This document shows positions 19,372 to 31,468 of a stretch of DNA of 64,000 nucleotides, in pieces. The notes beneath the pieces were generated by a model. It did not search any database, was not told the DNA's origin, and was given only the letters and a program-made list of their open reading frames with translations. The DNA comes from Gp6-AA40 sp963818645 (GTDB lineage: Bacteria > Acidobacteriota > Vicinamibacteria > Vicinamibacterales > UBA2999). How positions within the stretch are numbered: position 1 is the first letter of the stretch; each line of letters starts with the position of its first letter. Both the position numbers and the translations under genes were made by a program. Location: contig CAWFTF010000004.1 in the NCBI GenBank assembly GCA_963818645.1, positions 133,285 to 197,284 on the forward strand. The letters run 5' to 3'.

Positions 19372-20034
19372 ATGTTTCGATTGAGAGTGGCAGTCCTCGC
19401 GATTGCCATGCTGTCCGCGTTGTCGCCCATCTCGGGTCAGGGCAACGTCGAGAAACTGAAGGACCCTTCACAACTCAGCGAGCGCGCCCCAGACCAGTTC
19501 CGGGCTCGCTTCGACACGAGTCAGGGCGCGTTTGTCATCGCCGTCGAGCGAGAGTGGGCGCCACTGGCCGCCGACCGCTTTTACAACCTGGTAAAGAACG
19601 GCTTCTACAACGAGACGCGTTTCTTCCGTGTCCTGAGCGGCTTCATGGCGCAGTTCGGCCTCCACGCAGATCCATCAGTGCAATCGGCGTGGACAACGGC
19701 AAACCTCGAAGACGAACCTGTGAGGAAGAGCAATACGAGAGGATTCGTCAGCTTCACGCGCGAGTCGAGCCCGCACTCGCGCTACACGATGATCTTCATC
19801 AACTTCAAAGACAACAGCTATCTCGATGCAGACGGGTTCGCGCCATTCGGTGAAGTGGTGAGCGGGATGGATGTCGCCGACCGTTTGTACAGCGGATACG
19901 GCCGTCAGAACGTTCCAGACCAGCGGCGCATCGTTCGCGAAGGCAACGCCTACCTTCTTGCCGAGTACCCGAAGCTGGACTTCGTGAAGACCGCCGCGAT
20001 CGAAGCCGGCTCCTCGCCGCCGAAGACGAACTGA
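19372..20034 (+). CDS. Exported cyclophilin-type peptidyl-prolyl isomerase
   Basis: Cyclophilins isomerise X-Pro bonds during folding. A signal peptide (MFRLRVAVLAIAMLSALSPISGQ) directs the 220-residue protein to the periplasm. The domain shows ARFDTSQGAFVIAVEREWAP, ADRFYNLVKNGFYNETRFFRV with the catalytic Arg, GFMAQFGLHAD, and the FINFKDNSYLDADGFAPFGEV block. ATG 19372 was chosen; a GTG one codon earlier is also in frame. It ends 1 bp from the stop of the convergent oxidoreductase gene. The 149 bp upstream contain only the tandem repeat above and no clear promoter. Confidence 0.9.
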   Translation: MFRLRVAVLAIAMLSALSPISGQGNVEKLKDPSQLSERAPDQFRARFDTSQGAFVIAVEREWAPLAADRFYNLVKNGFYNETRFFRVLSGFMAQFGLHADPSVQSAWTTANLEDEPVRKSNTRGFVSFTRESSPHSRYTMIFINFKDNSYLDADGFAPFGEVVSGMDVADRLYSGYGRQNVPDQRRIVREGNAYLLAEYPKLDFVKTAAIEAGSSPPKTN

Positions 20035-20053
20035 GCTACTCGCTCGGCGGCGA
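20014..20053. terminator. 10-bp inverted repeat bridging two convergent stops
   Basis: TCGCCGCCGA (20014-20023) and TCGGCGGCGA (20044-20053) are perfect inverted repeats separated by 20 nt that contain both stop codons. The position suggests a shared bidirectional terminator, but the loop is large and no T-tract follows, so this is only a candidate. Confidence 0.4.
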
Positions 20054-20707
20054 ATCCGCTTCCGGCAGTCCGAGCACGCCTCGCACGAACGACTCCTCTG
20101 GCAGCGCTCCCAGGATCTCGATCGATTCGTTGACGATCGTTTTGGGCACACCCGTCACACGGAACTTCCGTGAGAGATCCATGAACTCCGTTGCTTCGAC
20201 GCAGGTCGCACGAATGTGCACGCTTTCGAGAGCCATCCGATGCGCGAGCGACACGGCTCGCGGACAATGCGGTCAAGTCGGCGTGACGAAGACCTGGATG
20301 TCGAGGGGTGCGGTCACGTTCGCAGCGATGAGCGCTCGACTGTCCGGCTCGAGCTGCGAATCGTTGGTGCCGGCGAGGATGACGGCCTCGATGAGCGACA
20401 TGAACTCATAGCCAGCTGGCGCCCCAAGAAAGCGCATCCTCGTGTCGTTCTCACCAGACAGGAGCACGATCGCCGGGATGCGATCGACGCCGTACTGCGA
20501 GGCCCGATCCTTCTCGAGAATGAAATTGCTCTCCTCGACGCGAATGAGATCGTTGAGGCTGGCGAGCTCGTCGAGGACCTGGCGCGCGATCAACGCGCTC
20601 TCGGGCGCGCCAATCGTTTGCGTGAACAGCAGCAGCGTGACCGGCTGCTGAATCGTGGCAAGGTGCTCGCGGACGACGCGTCGATCTTGTTCGGACAGAA
20701 GACTCAC
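20036..20707 (-). CDS. Two-domain thioredoxin-fold oxidoreductase (PDO/AhpF-N-like), candidate selenoprotein with in-frame UGA
   Basis: The 223-residue product (GTG 20707) has two thioredoxin folds, as in archaeal protein disulfide oxidoreductase and the AhpF N-terminal domain. The first (QPVTLLLFTQTIG) has lost its CxxC. The second reads DIQVFVTPT-UGA-PHCPRAVSLAHRM, where the family has TPTCPxCPRAV. So the UGA at 20275-20273 sits exactly at the first redox Cys (residue 145), and the resolving Cys148 is kept. Homology continues to VTGVPKTIVNE with the cis-Pro. A SECIS-like hairpin starts immediately after the UGA. Decoding as selenocysteine is the best reading; nonsense mutation or base error are alternatives. 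It follows a zinc-ribbon gene after 29 bp. No sel genes are in the window. Confidence 0.75.
20237..20272 (-). promoter_or_regulatory. Putative bacterial SECIS hairpin directly after the UGA codon
   Basis: On the minus strand a perfect 7-bp stem CGCGAGC/GCTCGCG (20262-20256 with 20249-20243) closes a 6-nt loop CGUGUC. A lower interrupted stem (CCG with CGG, AT with AT, one G-C) reaches back to the base after the UGA. The loop starts 17 nt after the UGA and has G as its second base. Both agree with the known bacterial SECIS rule of 16-37 nt spacing and a G in the first two loop positions. SelB binding is inferred. Confidence 0.65.
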
Positions 20708-20736
20708 GTGATCAGGTTTCCAGGACGAGGGACGTT

Positions 20737-21183
20737 TCAGAACTTGAACAAGTCGTCGAACGCTTTTCGCGCGTCGTTGTTGCGGGGCGTTGTGGTTTCG
20801 CGCTCGACGGTCGTTCGCGGCGAGAAAAACGTGCAGCCATTGCGGGCACTCTTGGGCGAGACCCGCTCCGAGACCGGTTGGGCACATTCGAATCGGCTGC
20901 CCGGGTCGAATGACACGCATTGCGCGCACGAGTGAAGCTCGGCACCGCACCTCGAACATCGATCGTTGAACCCGATGTCCTCCGGCGTCAGGTGCCCGCA
21001 CTGGGCGCAGCGGACGACGTGCCGGAACCCGGGCATGTTGATGTTCTTCGGGCCGTCCTGAGAGATCCGGCGGGCTCCCGCGGGAGCACCTGGTTCCGGC
21101 GCGGGCCGGGGCCCGGCTGGGCGCGGTGCCCGGTCGCGGTTGTCGTCCTGGTAGCCTCGTTGGCGGTACTTCCTGTCACTCAT
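20737..21183 (-). CDS. Hypothetical zinc-ribbon protein
   Basis: The 148-residue protein has a basic, Pro/Arg-rich N-terminal third, then a Cys-rich core: CAQCGHLTPED, DRCSRCGAELHSCAQC and later single Cys residues (ECAQP, NGCTFF). Three CxxC pairs suggest one or two structural zinc ribbons. The C-terminus NNDARKAFDDLFKF is acidic/aromatic. No enzyme function is recognisable. It is the first gene of a probable two-gene unit with the candidate selenoprotein, 29 bp downstream, so a shared role in thiol or metal homeostasis is possible but unproven. Confidence 0.75.
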   Translation of the reverse strand: MSDRKYRQRGYQDDNRDRAPRPAGPRPAPEPGAPAGARRISQDGPKNINMPGFRHVVRCAQCGHLTPEDIGFNDRCSRCGAELHSCAQCVSFDPGSRFECAQPVSERVSPKSARNGCTFFSPRTTVERETTTPRNNDARKAFDDLFKF

Positions 21184-21393
21184 TGAGTTGCGGCCGTCGC
21201 GCGGATTGTATACCGGGGCGGGCTGGAAGGTCGGTGCCTACCCGTGGATGTGAAAGACATTTGAGCATAGAATCGCGCGTCAGACACTAGGGGCGCCCGG
21301 GGCCCCTCGGGCGCTTGATCCTTTTTTCACAATTGTGGTACAAGTCGGGACTGGCTCCTTCGGGACGCCGCCCGTAGTCACCCCATCAGCCAG
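21184..21393 (+). promoter_or_regulatory. Leader of the act-cox operon with terminator-like hairpin
   Basis: This 210-bp gap separates the divergent zinc-ribbon gene and actA. At 21293-21314 a 7-bp stem GCGCCCG/CGGGCGC closes an 8-nt loop and is followed by a run of six T at 21322-21327. It looks like an intrinsic terminator pointing into the operon, with no plus-strand gene before it to end. It may be a transcription attenuator in the mRNA leader. A TAGAAT at 21268-21273 could be a -10 box, without a good -35. Confidence 0.4.
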
Positions 21394-22044
21394 ATGCCGC
21401 AGATCTTCCATCGCAGCGCCAATACCATCTCCAAGCTCAGTCTCGCCGGCGCACTGATGCTGGCCGCAGGTCTCATCCTGCTGGCCATGCTGATTGGTCG
21501 CTCCTCGTATGTGACCCGCGCCAACGAGTACGTCGAGCAGCCGGTTCAATTCAGCCATATCCACCATGTACTCGATGACGGTATCGACTGCCGGTACTGC
21601 CACACGTCGGTGGAGACGTCCTCGTTCGCGGGCATTCCGCCGACGAAGACCTGTATGAACTGTCACTCGCAGATCTGGTCGAATGCGCCGATCCTCGAAC
21701 CGGTGCGCGCCAGTTTCCGCGACGACCGGCCCCTGCGCTGGGTGCGCGTCCACGACCTGCCGGACTTCGTGTACTTCAATCACAGCATCCACGTGAAAAA
21801 GGGGATGGGATGCGAGACCTGCCACGGGCGCGTCGACCAGATGCCTCTCATGCAGCAGGTGCAATCGCTTCAGATGGAGTGGTGCCTCGACTGCCACCGC
21901 AACCCCGAGAAGTACGTGCGGCCACGCAGCGAGGTATTCACGATGAACTACCGCCCTGCCGTTCCGCAGTCGGTGCAGGGCCCGATGCTCGTGAAGGAGT
22001 ACGGGATCAAGGGCAACACCAGCTGCTCCACGTGCCACCGGTAA
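21394..22044 (+). CDS. actA: Alternative complex III pentahaem cytochrome c subunit ActA
   Basis: ActA carries electrons from the quinol oxidation site of alternative complex III toward the monohaem subunit. The 216-residue protein has one N-terminal membrane anchor (LSLAGALMLAAGLILLAMLI) and five haem sites CRYCH, CMNCH, CETCH, CLDCH and CSTCH, as expected for ActA. QFSHIHHVLDDGIDCRYCH and YFNHSIHV supply likely distal His ligands. It is the first gene of a long respiratory operon; actB begins 7 bp after its stop. Confidence 0.93.
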   Translation: MPQIFHRSANTISKLSLAGALMLAAGLILLAMLIGRSSYVTRANEYVEQPVQFSHIHHVLDDGIDCRYCHTSVETSSFAGIPPTKTCMNCHSQIWSNAPILEPVRASFRDDRPLRWVRVHDLPDFVYFNHSIHVKKGMGCETCHGRVDQMPLMQQVQSLQMEWCLDCHRNPEKYVRPRSEVFTMNYRPAVPQSVQGPMLVKEYGIKGNTSCSTCHR

Positions 22045-22051
22045 CCCGCAC

Positions 22052-25135
<3,084 letters not shown>

Positions 25136-25137
25136 GG

Positions 25138-26550
<1,413 letters not shown>

Positions 26551-26554
26551 TGTG

Positions 26555-27100
26555 ATGGCACACGCCGCCGAACCAACGCTCCACGGCCTGATGGCCGAAT
26601 TTGAAGACGCGACGGCACTCGTCGACGCCGCTACGAAGGCGCGCCTCGCCGGCTATCGCAAGATGGACGCCTATTCGCCGATCCCGATTGAGGAGCTGAA
26701 CGAGGCGCTCGATCTCAAGCGAACGCGGCTGCCGCTGCTCGTGCTGCTCGGTGGCATCTTAGGCGGGCTCGGTGGCTTCAGCCTCGAGTACTGGTCCTCG
26801 GTGATGGCCTACCCGATGAACATCGGCGATCGCCCGCTCAATAGCTGGCCGCAGTTCATCCCGGTGACGTTTGAGACGACGGTTCTCGGAGCGGCGCTCA
26901 CGGCGTTTGTCGGCATGTGGGCGCTGAACAAGCTGCCGCAGCCGTATCACCCGGTTTTCAACGTCGACGCCTTCGGGCGCGCGTCGACCGATCGCTTCTT
27001 TCTCGTCATCGAGACGACGGATCCGCGATTCGAGCGTCATACGACGTGGAAGTTTCTCGAAGGGCTGCATCCCGTAGGAGTGTCCGAAGTTGCGCCGTAA
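26555..27100 (+). CDS. actD: Alternative complex III subunit ActD (DUF3341)
   Basis: The 181-residue protein matches ActD: an N-terminal soluble part (LHGLMAEFEDATALVDAA, MDAYSPIPIEELNEAL) and two membrane helices (LLVLLGGILGGLGGFSLEYW; FIPVTFETTVLGAALTAFVG), then LPQPYHPVFNVDAFGRAS typical of DUF3341. ATG 26555 is used; a GTG directly before it is in frame. Its end overlaps the TTG start proposed for actE by 11 bp. Confidence 0.92.
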   Translation: MAHAAEPTLHGLMAEFEDATALVDAATKARLAGYRKMDAYSPIPIEELNEALDLKRTRLPLLVLLGGILGGLGGFSLEYWSSVMAYPMNIGDRPLNSWPQFIPVTFETTVLGAALTAFVGMWALNKLPQPYHPVFNVDAFGRASTDRFFLVIETTDPRFERHTTWKFLEGLHPVGVSEVAP

Positions 27101-27794
27101 CCTGAACGACGTCAACTCCCAAGTCCCAACTCCCAACTCCCAAGGGAACACGTGGGGATCGTCGACGATTGGGAATTGGAAGTTGCGAATTGGGAGTTTG
27201 AGCGCGAGCAGCGCGGGCTTGCGAGTGTTGCTTGTCGTCGCGAGCAGCATCGCGCTCACGGCCTGCCGCCAGGACATGCACGACGCACCGCGCTACGAGC
27301 CGCTCGAGGCCAGCGCGTTCTTCGACAACGGTGGTTCGGCGCGCACGCTCGTCGCCAACACCGTTCCGCGCGGGTATCTGCGCGAGGACGAGTTCCTCTA
27401 CACGGGCAGGGTGTCGGGGCAGTTCGCCAACATGTTCCCGATGGCCGTGACCGCTGACGTCATGGCGCGTGGTCAGGAGCGCTACAACGTGTTCTGCTCG
27501 CCCTGCCACGGGCGCACCGGCGTGGGCAACGGGATGATCGTTCAGCGCGGATTCCGGCAGCCGCCATCGTACGGTGAGCAGCGACTGCGCGACGCACCGG
27601 CGGGGTACTTCTTCGACGTCATGACGAACGGCTTCGGGGCAATGCAGGATTACGCGGCGCAGGTACCGGTCGCGGATCGGTGGGCGATCACCGCGTACAT
27701 CCGGGCGCTGCAACTCAGCATGAACGCCACTGTCGCCGATGTGCCGGCTGACCGCCGTTCGGATCTCGATCGTCCCGCCCAGGAGAACCAGTGA
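27090..27794 (+). CDS. actE: Alternative complex III monohaem cytochrome c subunit ActE
   Basis: ActE is the monohaem lipoprotein that hands electrons to the oxidase. The lipobox LTAC follows a hydrophobic stretch (RVLLVVASSIA), the haem site is CSPCH, and GFGAMQDYAAQVP provides the distal Met. The first 30-odd codons from TTG 27090 are made of a palindromic CCCAACT/TTGGGA repeat (27113-27199), so the true start may be a later TTG near 27183 (LRIGSL) that still gives a complete signal peptide. It overlaps the actF start as GTGA. Confidence 0.9.
   Translation: MRRNLNDVNSQVPTPNSQGNTWGSSTIGNWKLRIGSLSASSAGLRVLLVVASSIALTACRQDMHDAPRYEPLEASAFFDNGGSARTLVANTVPRGYLREDEFLYTGRVSGQFANMFPMAVTADVMARGQERYNVFCSPCHGRTGVGNGMIVQRGFRQPPSYGEQRLRDAPAGYFFDVMTNGFGAMQDYAAQVPVADRWAITAYIRALQLSMNATVADVPADRRSDLDRPAQENQ
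27113..27199. repeat. Palindromic CCCAA-type repeat inside actE
   Basis: The left arm (27113-27143) is built of CAACTCCCAAG-like units and the right arm (27168-27199) of GGGAATTGG and GAATTGGGAGTT units, complementary to the left. The centre is about 24 nt. The element lies in the 5' part of actE and is read in frame. A related element is at 49793-49865. Confidence 0.75.
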
Positions 27795-29017
27795 ACGTGG
27801 ATACGACGTACTCGCCGCCGGTCGCCGACATCGATCGAGTCAGATCGAAGGCTCTGATTGCCGGCGTCATCGGTCTGGTCGGGTGTGGCATCGGACTGCT
27901 CGTCGACCGCGACCACTTCTTTCGCGCCTGGCTCGTCGCGTACATGCTGTTCCTGGGGATCGCCCTCGGCTCGCTGGCGCTGATGATGATTCAGCACCTC
28001 TCCGGCGGCGTCTGGGGTGTATTCCGCCGGATCTTCGAAGCCTCCAGCCGCACGTTACCGCTGCTGGCAGTCCTGTTCGTTCCGGTCCTTCTCGGTATCA
28101 GCACGCTCTATCCGTGGTCGCACCCGGATCACGTCGCGGCCGACGAGGTGCTGCGTCACAAGTCGGCGTACCTCAACACAACCTTCTTTGTCGTCCGCGC
28201 GGTGATCTACTTTGCGGGATGGTGGGGAATCGCGACGCTGCTGAACAGGTGGTCGCGTCTGCAGGACTCGGGTGACGTCGCCGTCAACACGCGCATCCAG
28301 CGCCTGAGCGGCGCCGGGCTCGTGTTTTACGCCTTGGCCGTCACGTTCGCAGGCATCGATTGGATCATGTCGCTCAACCCGCATTGGTACTCGACGATCT
28401 TCGGGTTCCTGATGATGGGTGGTCAAGGTCTCGCGGCGCTTGCGTTCACGGTCATCGTCTCGACGTTCCTCTTCAAGCGCGAGCCGATGTCGGGTCTGCT
28501 CAAACCGCATCACTTCCACGACCTCGGCAAGCTGATGTTCGCGTTCGTGATGCTGTGGGCGTACTTCAACTTTTCGCAGTACTTGCTGACGTTCGCGGCG
28601 AACCTGGTCGAAGAAATTCCCTACATGATCACGCGCACGAGCCACGGCTGGCAGTATCTGGCCGTCTTCCTCGTGCTGTTCCACTTCTTCTTGCCGTGGT
28701 TCCTGCTGCTGTCGCGCAATCTGAAGCGCACGCCGCATCGGCTCGTCATCATCGCGTTCTGGATCCTGTTCGTGCGCTTCGCGGACATCTTCATGCTCGT
28801 GTCGCCGGAGTTCGATGCGAGCGGTGAGAATCTGCACCTGCTGGCGGGCGAGCACGCGAGCCACTTCTTCGTGCACTGGCTCGACATCGCAGCGCCGCTC
28901 GCCATCGGCGGGCTCTGGTTGTGGATGTTCTTTGGCGAGCTGCGGCAGCGTCCGCTGCTGGCCGTTGGTGATCCCTACTTGCGTGAATCACTCGAAACCG
29001 CGGGAGGCGGCCACTGA
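27791..29017 (+). CDS. actF: Alternative complex III membrane subunit ActF
   Basis: ActF is the second NrfD-like membrane subunit, thought to help proton handling. The 408-residue protein has ten helices (ALIAGVIGLVGCGIGLLV; WLVAYMLFLGIALGSLALMM; and so on) and blocks typical of ActF: HLSGGVWGVFRRIFEASSRT, LMFAFVMLWAYFNFSQYLLT and HWLDIAAPLAIGGLWLWMF. The GTG start overlaps the actE stop (GTGA). Its stop shares one base with the next ATG (TGATG). Confidence 0.92.
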   Translation: MNVDTTYSPPVADIDRVRSKALIAGVIGLVGCGIGLLVDRDHFFRAWLVAYMLFLGIALGSLALMMIQHLSGGVWGVFRRIFEASSRTLPLLAVLFVPVLLGISTLYPWSHPDHVAADEVLRHKSAYLNTTFFVVRAVIYFAGWWGIATLLNRWSRLQDSGDVAVNTRIQRLSGAGLVFYALAVTFAGIDWIMSLNPHWYSTIFGFLMMGGQGLAALAFTVIVSTFLFKREPMSGLLKPHHFHDLGKLMFAFVMLWAYFNFSQYLLTFAANLVEEIPYMITRTSHGWQYLAVFLVLFHFFLPWFLLLSRNLKRTPHRLVIIAFWILFVRFADIFMLVSPEFDASGENLHLLAGEHASHFFVHWLDIAAPLAIGGLWLWMFFGELRQRPLLAVGDPYLRESLETAGGGH

Positions 29018-29526
29018 TGGCCCACGATCCTCACGCCGCTCACGCGTCGGCAGACGACGAGTATCTCAATCCAGCAGCGGGCTCCGGGCACGAGCACACC
29101 GACGCGAACGTGTCGATGATCGTGCAGTTCGCCGTGTGGCTCGCGGCGTCGGCGGTTGTCGTGCACATTCTGGTGTGGTTCATGTTCGCGCTGTTCGTGG
29201 ACATGCGGGAGAGGACCACACCTGCGGAGTTCCCGCTCGCGAGCGAGCAGGGACCGCGCCTGCCGTCCGGCCCGCGACTCCAGCCGAAGCCGGCGAACGA
29301 GGCCTATGACTTCCACCAGCAGGAGACCGCAGTCCTCGACGGGTACAGCTGGGTGGACAAGGGCGCGGGCACCGTGCGGATTCCGGTCTCGGAGGCGATG
29401 CGTCTGACGGTCGAACGAGGACTCCCGTCGCGACCGGCGGACGCGACGACGACACAGGGTGACGCTTCAGCGCTCGTGCCCACAGATGCGAGCGCCGGCC
29501 GCCAGATGGAACGAAGAAGGCAATAA
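29017..29526 (+). CDS. Small membrane protein of the act operon, unknown
   Basis: The 169-residue protein has a His-rich N-terminus (MAHDPHAAHAS), one strong membrane helix (FAVWLAASAVVVHILVWFMF) and a soluble Pro/Arg-rich part. The segment ETAVLDGYSWVDKGAGTVRI plus IPVSEAMRLTVERGLP is recurrent in proteins at this place in Acidobacterial act operons, as far as I recall. It may be an assembly factor or an accessory ACIII subunit (the ActG position), but no motif decides this. It is translationally coupled to actF. Confidence 0.75.
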   Translation: MAHDPHAAHASADDEYLNPAAGSGHEHTDANVSMIVQFAVWLAASAVVVHILVWFMFALFVDMRERTTPAEFPLASEQGPRLPSGPRLQPKPANEAYDFHQQETAVLDGYSWVDKGAGTVRIPVSEAMRLTVERGLPSRPADATTTQGDASALVPTDASAGRQMERRRQ

Positions 29527-29529
29527 GCA

Positions 29530-30456
29530 ATGAACCCTGTAATGCGGAATTCAGAATTCAGAATTCAGAAACGGTCACGTCGTGCATCGAGCCGATCGAT
29601 GTGGCTCGTCGTGTTCATTGTCTGCATTCTGAATTCAGCATTCAGCATTACGAGTGCGCAGCAGCAGCCCGGCATGCCTGGGTCGATGGGGTTTACCGGA
29701 GGCATCGTCGCGTCGAACGTGCCCCCGAAGATTCAGGACGTGACGTTCAAGCAGCGGCTCGGTGAGAAGCTGCCTCTCGACGCGAAGTTCAAGGACGAGA
29801 GCGGACGCGACGTCGTGCTCGGTGATTACTTCGGTAAGAAGCCGGTGGTGCTGGCCTTCGTGTACTTCCAGTGCCCGATGCTCTGCCCCCTCGTCATGAA
29901 CGGGATCTCTTCAGCGTTGAAGGTGGTGCCCTTCACGGTCGGCAGGGAATTCGACGTCGTCCTCGTCAGCTTCGATCATCGCGATACCCCTGAAGCGGCC
30001 AACGCGAAGAAGCGTGCGCATCTTCAGCATTGGGCGGTGCCGGAAACAGCCGACGGGTGGCACTTCCTCACCGGGACCGAGCCGGAGATTCGGCGCGTCA
30101 CGTCTGCCGCTGGGTTTACTTATCAGTGGGATGAGGAGTCACAGCAGTTTGCTCACGTGAGCGGTGTCCTCGTGGTCACCCCGGATGGGCGGCTCTCCCG
30201 CTACTTCTACGGTGTGGAGTTCTCTCCGAAAGACCTGCGGCTGGCGCTTGTCGATTCTGGCCAGGGGCGTCTCGGCTCCGTCGTCGAGGAACTGTTGCTC
30301 TACTGCTTCCACTATGACCCCTCGACTGGCAAGTACGGCGCCGCGTTCATGAACATCATGAGACTGGGTGCCGTGCTGACGGTTGGTCTCATCCTGGGTT
30401 TCGTTGTGCTGATGCGATGGCGCGAATCGCGCCACGTCGCGGAAAGGCACGCCTGA
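29530..30456 (+). CDS. SCO1/SenC/PrrC copper chaperone
   Basis: SCO proteins deliver copper to the CuA site of oxidase subunit II. The Cu motif is QCPMLCPLVMNG (CxxxC), and the third ligand His is in QFAHVSGVLVVTPDG. The 308-residue protein has a signal peptide from internal Met (MWLVVFIVCILNSAFSITSA), and a C-terminal helix (LTVGLILGFVVLMRW) anchors it. The first 25 residues and the hydrophobic signal core are encoded by the two arms of an AATTCAG-type inverted repeat, so the start (ATG 29530 or ATG near 29599) is uncertain. It sits 6 bp before coxB, fitting its role. Confidence 0.92.
   Translation: MNPVMRNSEFRIQKRSRRASSRSMWLVVFIVCILNSAFSITSAQQQPGMPGSMGFTGGIVASNVPPKIQDVTFKQRLGEKLPLDAKFKDESGRDVVLGDYFGKKPVVLAFVYFQCPMLCPLVMNGISSALKVVPFTVGREFDVVLVSFDHRDTPEAANAKKRAHLQHWAVPETADGWHFLTGTEPEIRRVTSAAGFTYQWDEESQQFAHVSGVLVVTPDGRLSRYFYGVEFSPKDLRLALVDSGQGRLGSVVEELLLYCFHYDPSTGKYGAAFMNIMRLGAVLTVGLILGFVVLMRWRESRHVAERHA
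29541..29649. repeat. Imperfect inverted repeat of GAATTCA heptamers inside the SCO gene
   Basis: The left arm at about 29541-29570 has three GAATTCA units; the right arm at about 29624-29649 has GCATTCTGAATTCAGCATTC, its near-complement. About 55 nt separate them. The right arm encodes ILNSAFS, part of the signal peptide. Confidence 0.75.
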
Positions 30457-30462
30457 GCATTT

Positions 30463-31464
30463 ATGTTTTCTGGGATTCCGCTGCTTCCTGAACAGGCGTC
30501 AACGCTCGCGGCCGATGTGGACGCGCTGTATCTCTTCATCGTCGCGGTGACCGCTTTCTTCGGCATCCTCACTACTGTTGTGGTCATCTACTTCGCCGCG
30601 AAGTACCGTACCGACGATCCGTTGAAGGTGGGCGCGCGCATCCACGGTTCGATTCCTCTCGAGCTGGCGTGGTCCATCATTCCGTTTCTCATCACCCTCG
30701 TGATCTTCGCCTGGGCTTCGAGCGTGTTCTTCGACCTTCAGCGCCCTCCCGACCAGACGCTCGAGATCTACGCCACTGGGAAACGCTGGATGTGGAAGTT
30801 CCAGCATCTGGACGGTCAGAACGAGATCAACGAGCTCCATGTCCCCGTCGGCCGGCCCGTCAAAGTCACGTTCACCTCAGAGGACGTCATTCACTCGATG
30901 TATTTCCCGGCCTTTCGGACCAAGGCCGACGCCATCCCCGGGCGATATAGCTCGGTATGGTTCTCCGCGACGAAAGTGGGCGAATACCATCTGTTCTGCG
31001 CCGAATACTGCGGGACCAACCACTCCGGCATGGTCGGCCGAGTGGTCGTCATGGAACCGACGGCATACGAAATGTGGCTCACCGGCAACGTGGGCGGCGG
31101 CTCATTGGCGCAGCGCGGCGAGCGGCTCTTCAGCGACCTCGCGTGCAATACGTGTCACTTGAGCGATGGCCGGGGGCGCGGCCCGTCATTGGCCAGGAAG
31201 TTCGGTGCGTCGGAAAAGCTCACGAGCGGCGCAACCGTGGCGATCGATGAAGCCTACGTTCGCGAATCGATTCTCATGCCGCAGGCGAAGCTCGTTGACG
31301 GCTATCAGCCGTTGATGCCGACATTCCAGGGGCTGGTCAGCGAGGAAAGCGTGATGGCCCTCGTGGAGTACGTGAAGTCACTGCGCAATCAGGACACCGC
31401 AGTGTCGAGAGCCGAAGCACCCGAGGAACCCGCGAAGCCGACGGCGCCTCAGGAGAACAGGTAA
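30463..31464 (+). CDS. coxB: Cytochrome c oxidase subunit II with fused cytochrome c domain
   Basis: Subunit II takes electrons from cytochrome c or ACIII. Two helices (YLFIVAVTAFFGILTTVVVI; LAWSIIPFLITLVIFAWAS) precede a cupredoxin domain with the CuA ligands HSMYF, then CAEYCGTNHSGM. A C-terminal haem c domain follows (CNTCH near residue 227, Met in LMPTFQGL), so this is a caa3-type enzyme. The 333-residue length agrees. coxA begins 4 bp after its stop. ACIII can thus donate directly through ActE. Confidence 0.94.
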   Translation: MFSGIPLLPEQASTLAADVDALYLFIVAVTAFFGILTTVVVIYFAAKYRTDDPLKVGARIHGSIPLELAWSIIPFLITLVIFAWASSVFFDLQRPPDQTLEIYATGKRWMWKFQHLDGQNEINELHVPVGRPVKVTFTSEDVIHSMYFPAFRTKADAIPGRYSSVWFSATKVGEYHLFCAEYCGTNHSGMVGRVVVMEPTAYEMWLTGNVGGGSLAQRGERLFSDLACNTCHLSDGRGRGPSLARKFGASEKLTSGATVAIDEAYVRESILMPQAKLVDGYQPLMPTFQGLVSEESVMALVEYVKSLRNQDTAVSRAEAPEEPAKPTAPQENR

Positions 31465-31468
31465 GACC

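Noticed and set aside
20036..20254. Separate 72-residue gene starting after the UGA
   Set aside because: Its sequence is the second half of the two-domain oxidoreductase, in frame with the first half; a separate start would cut the active site.
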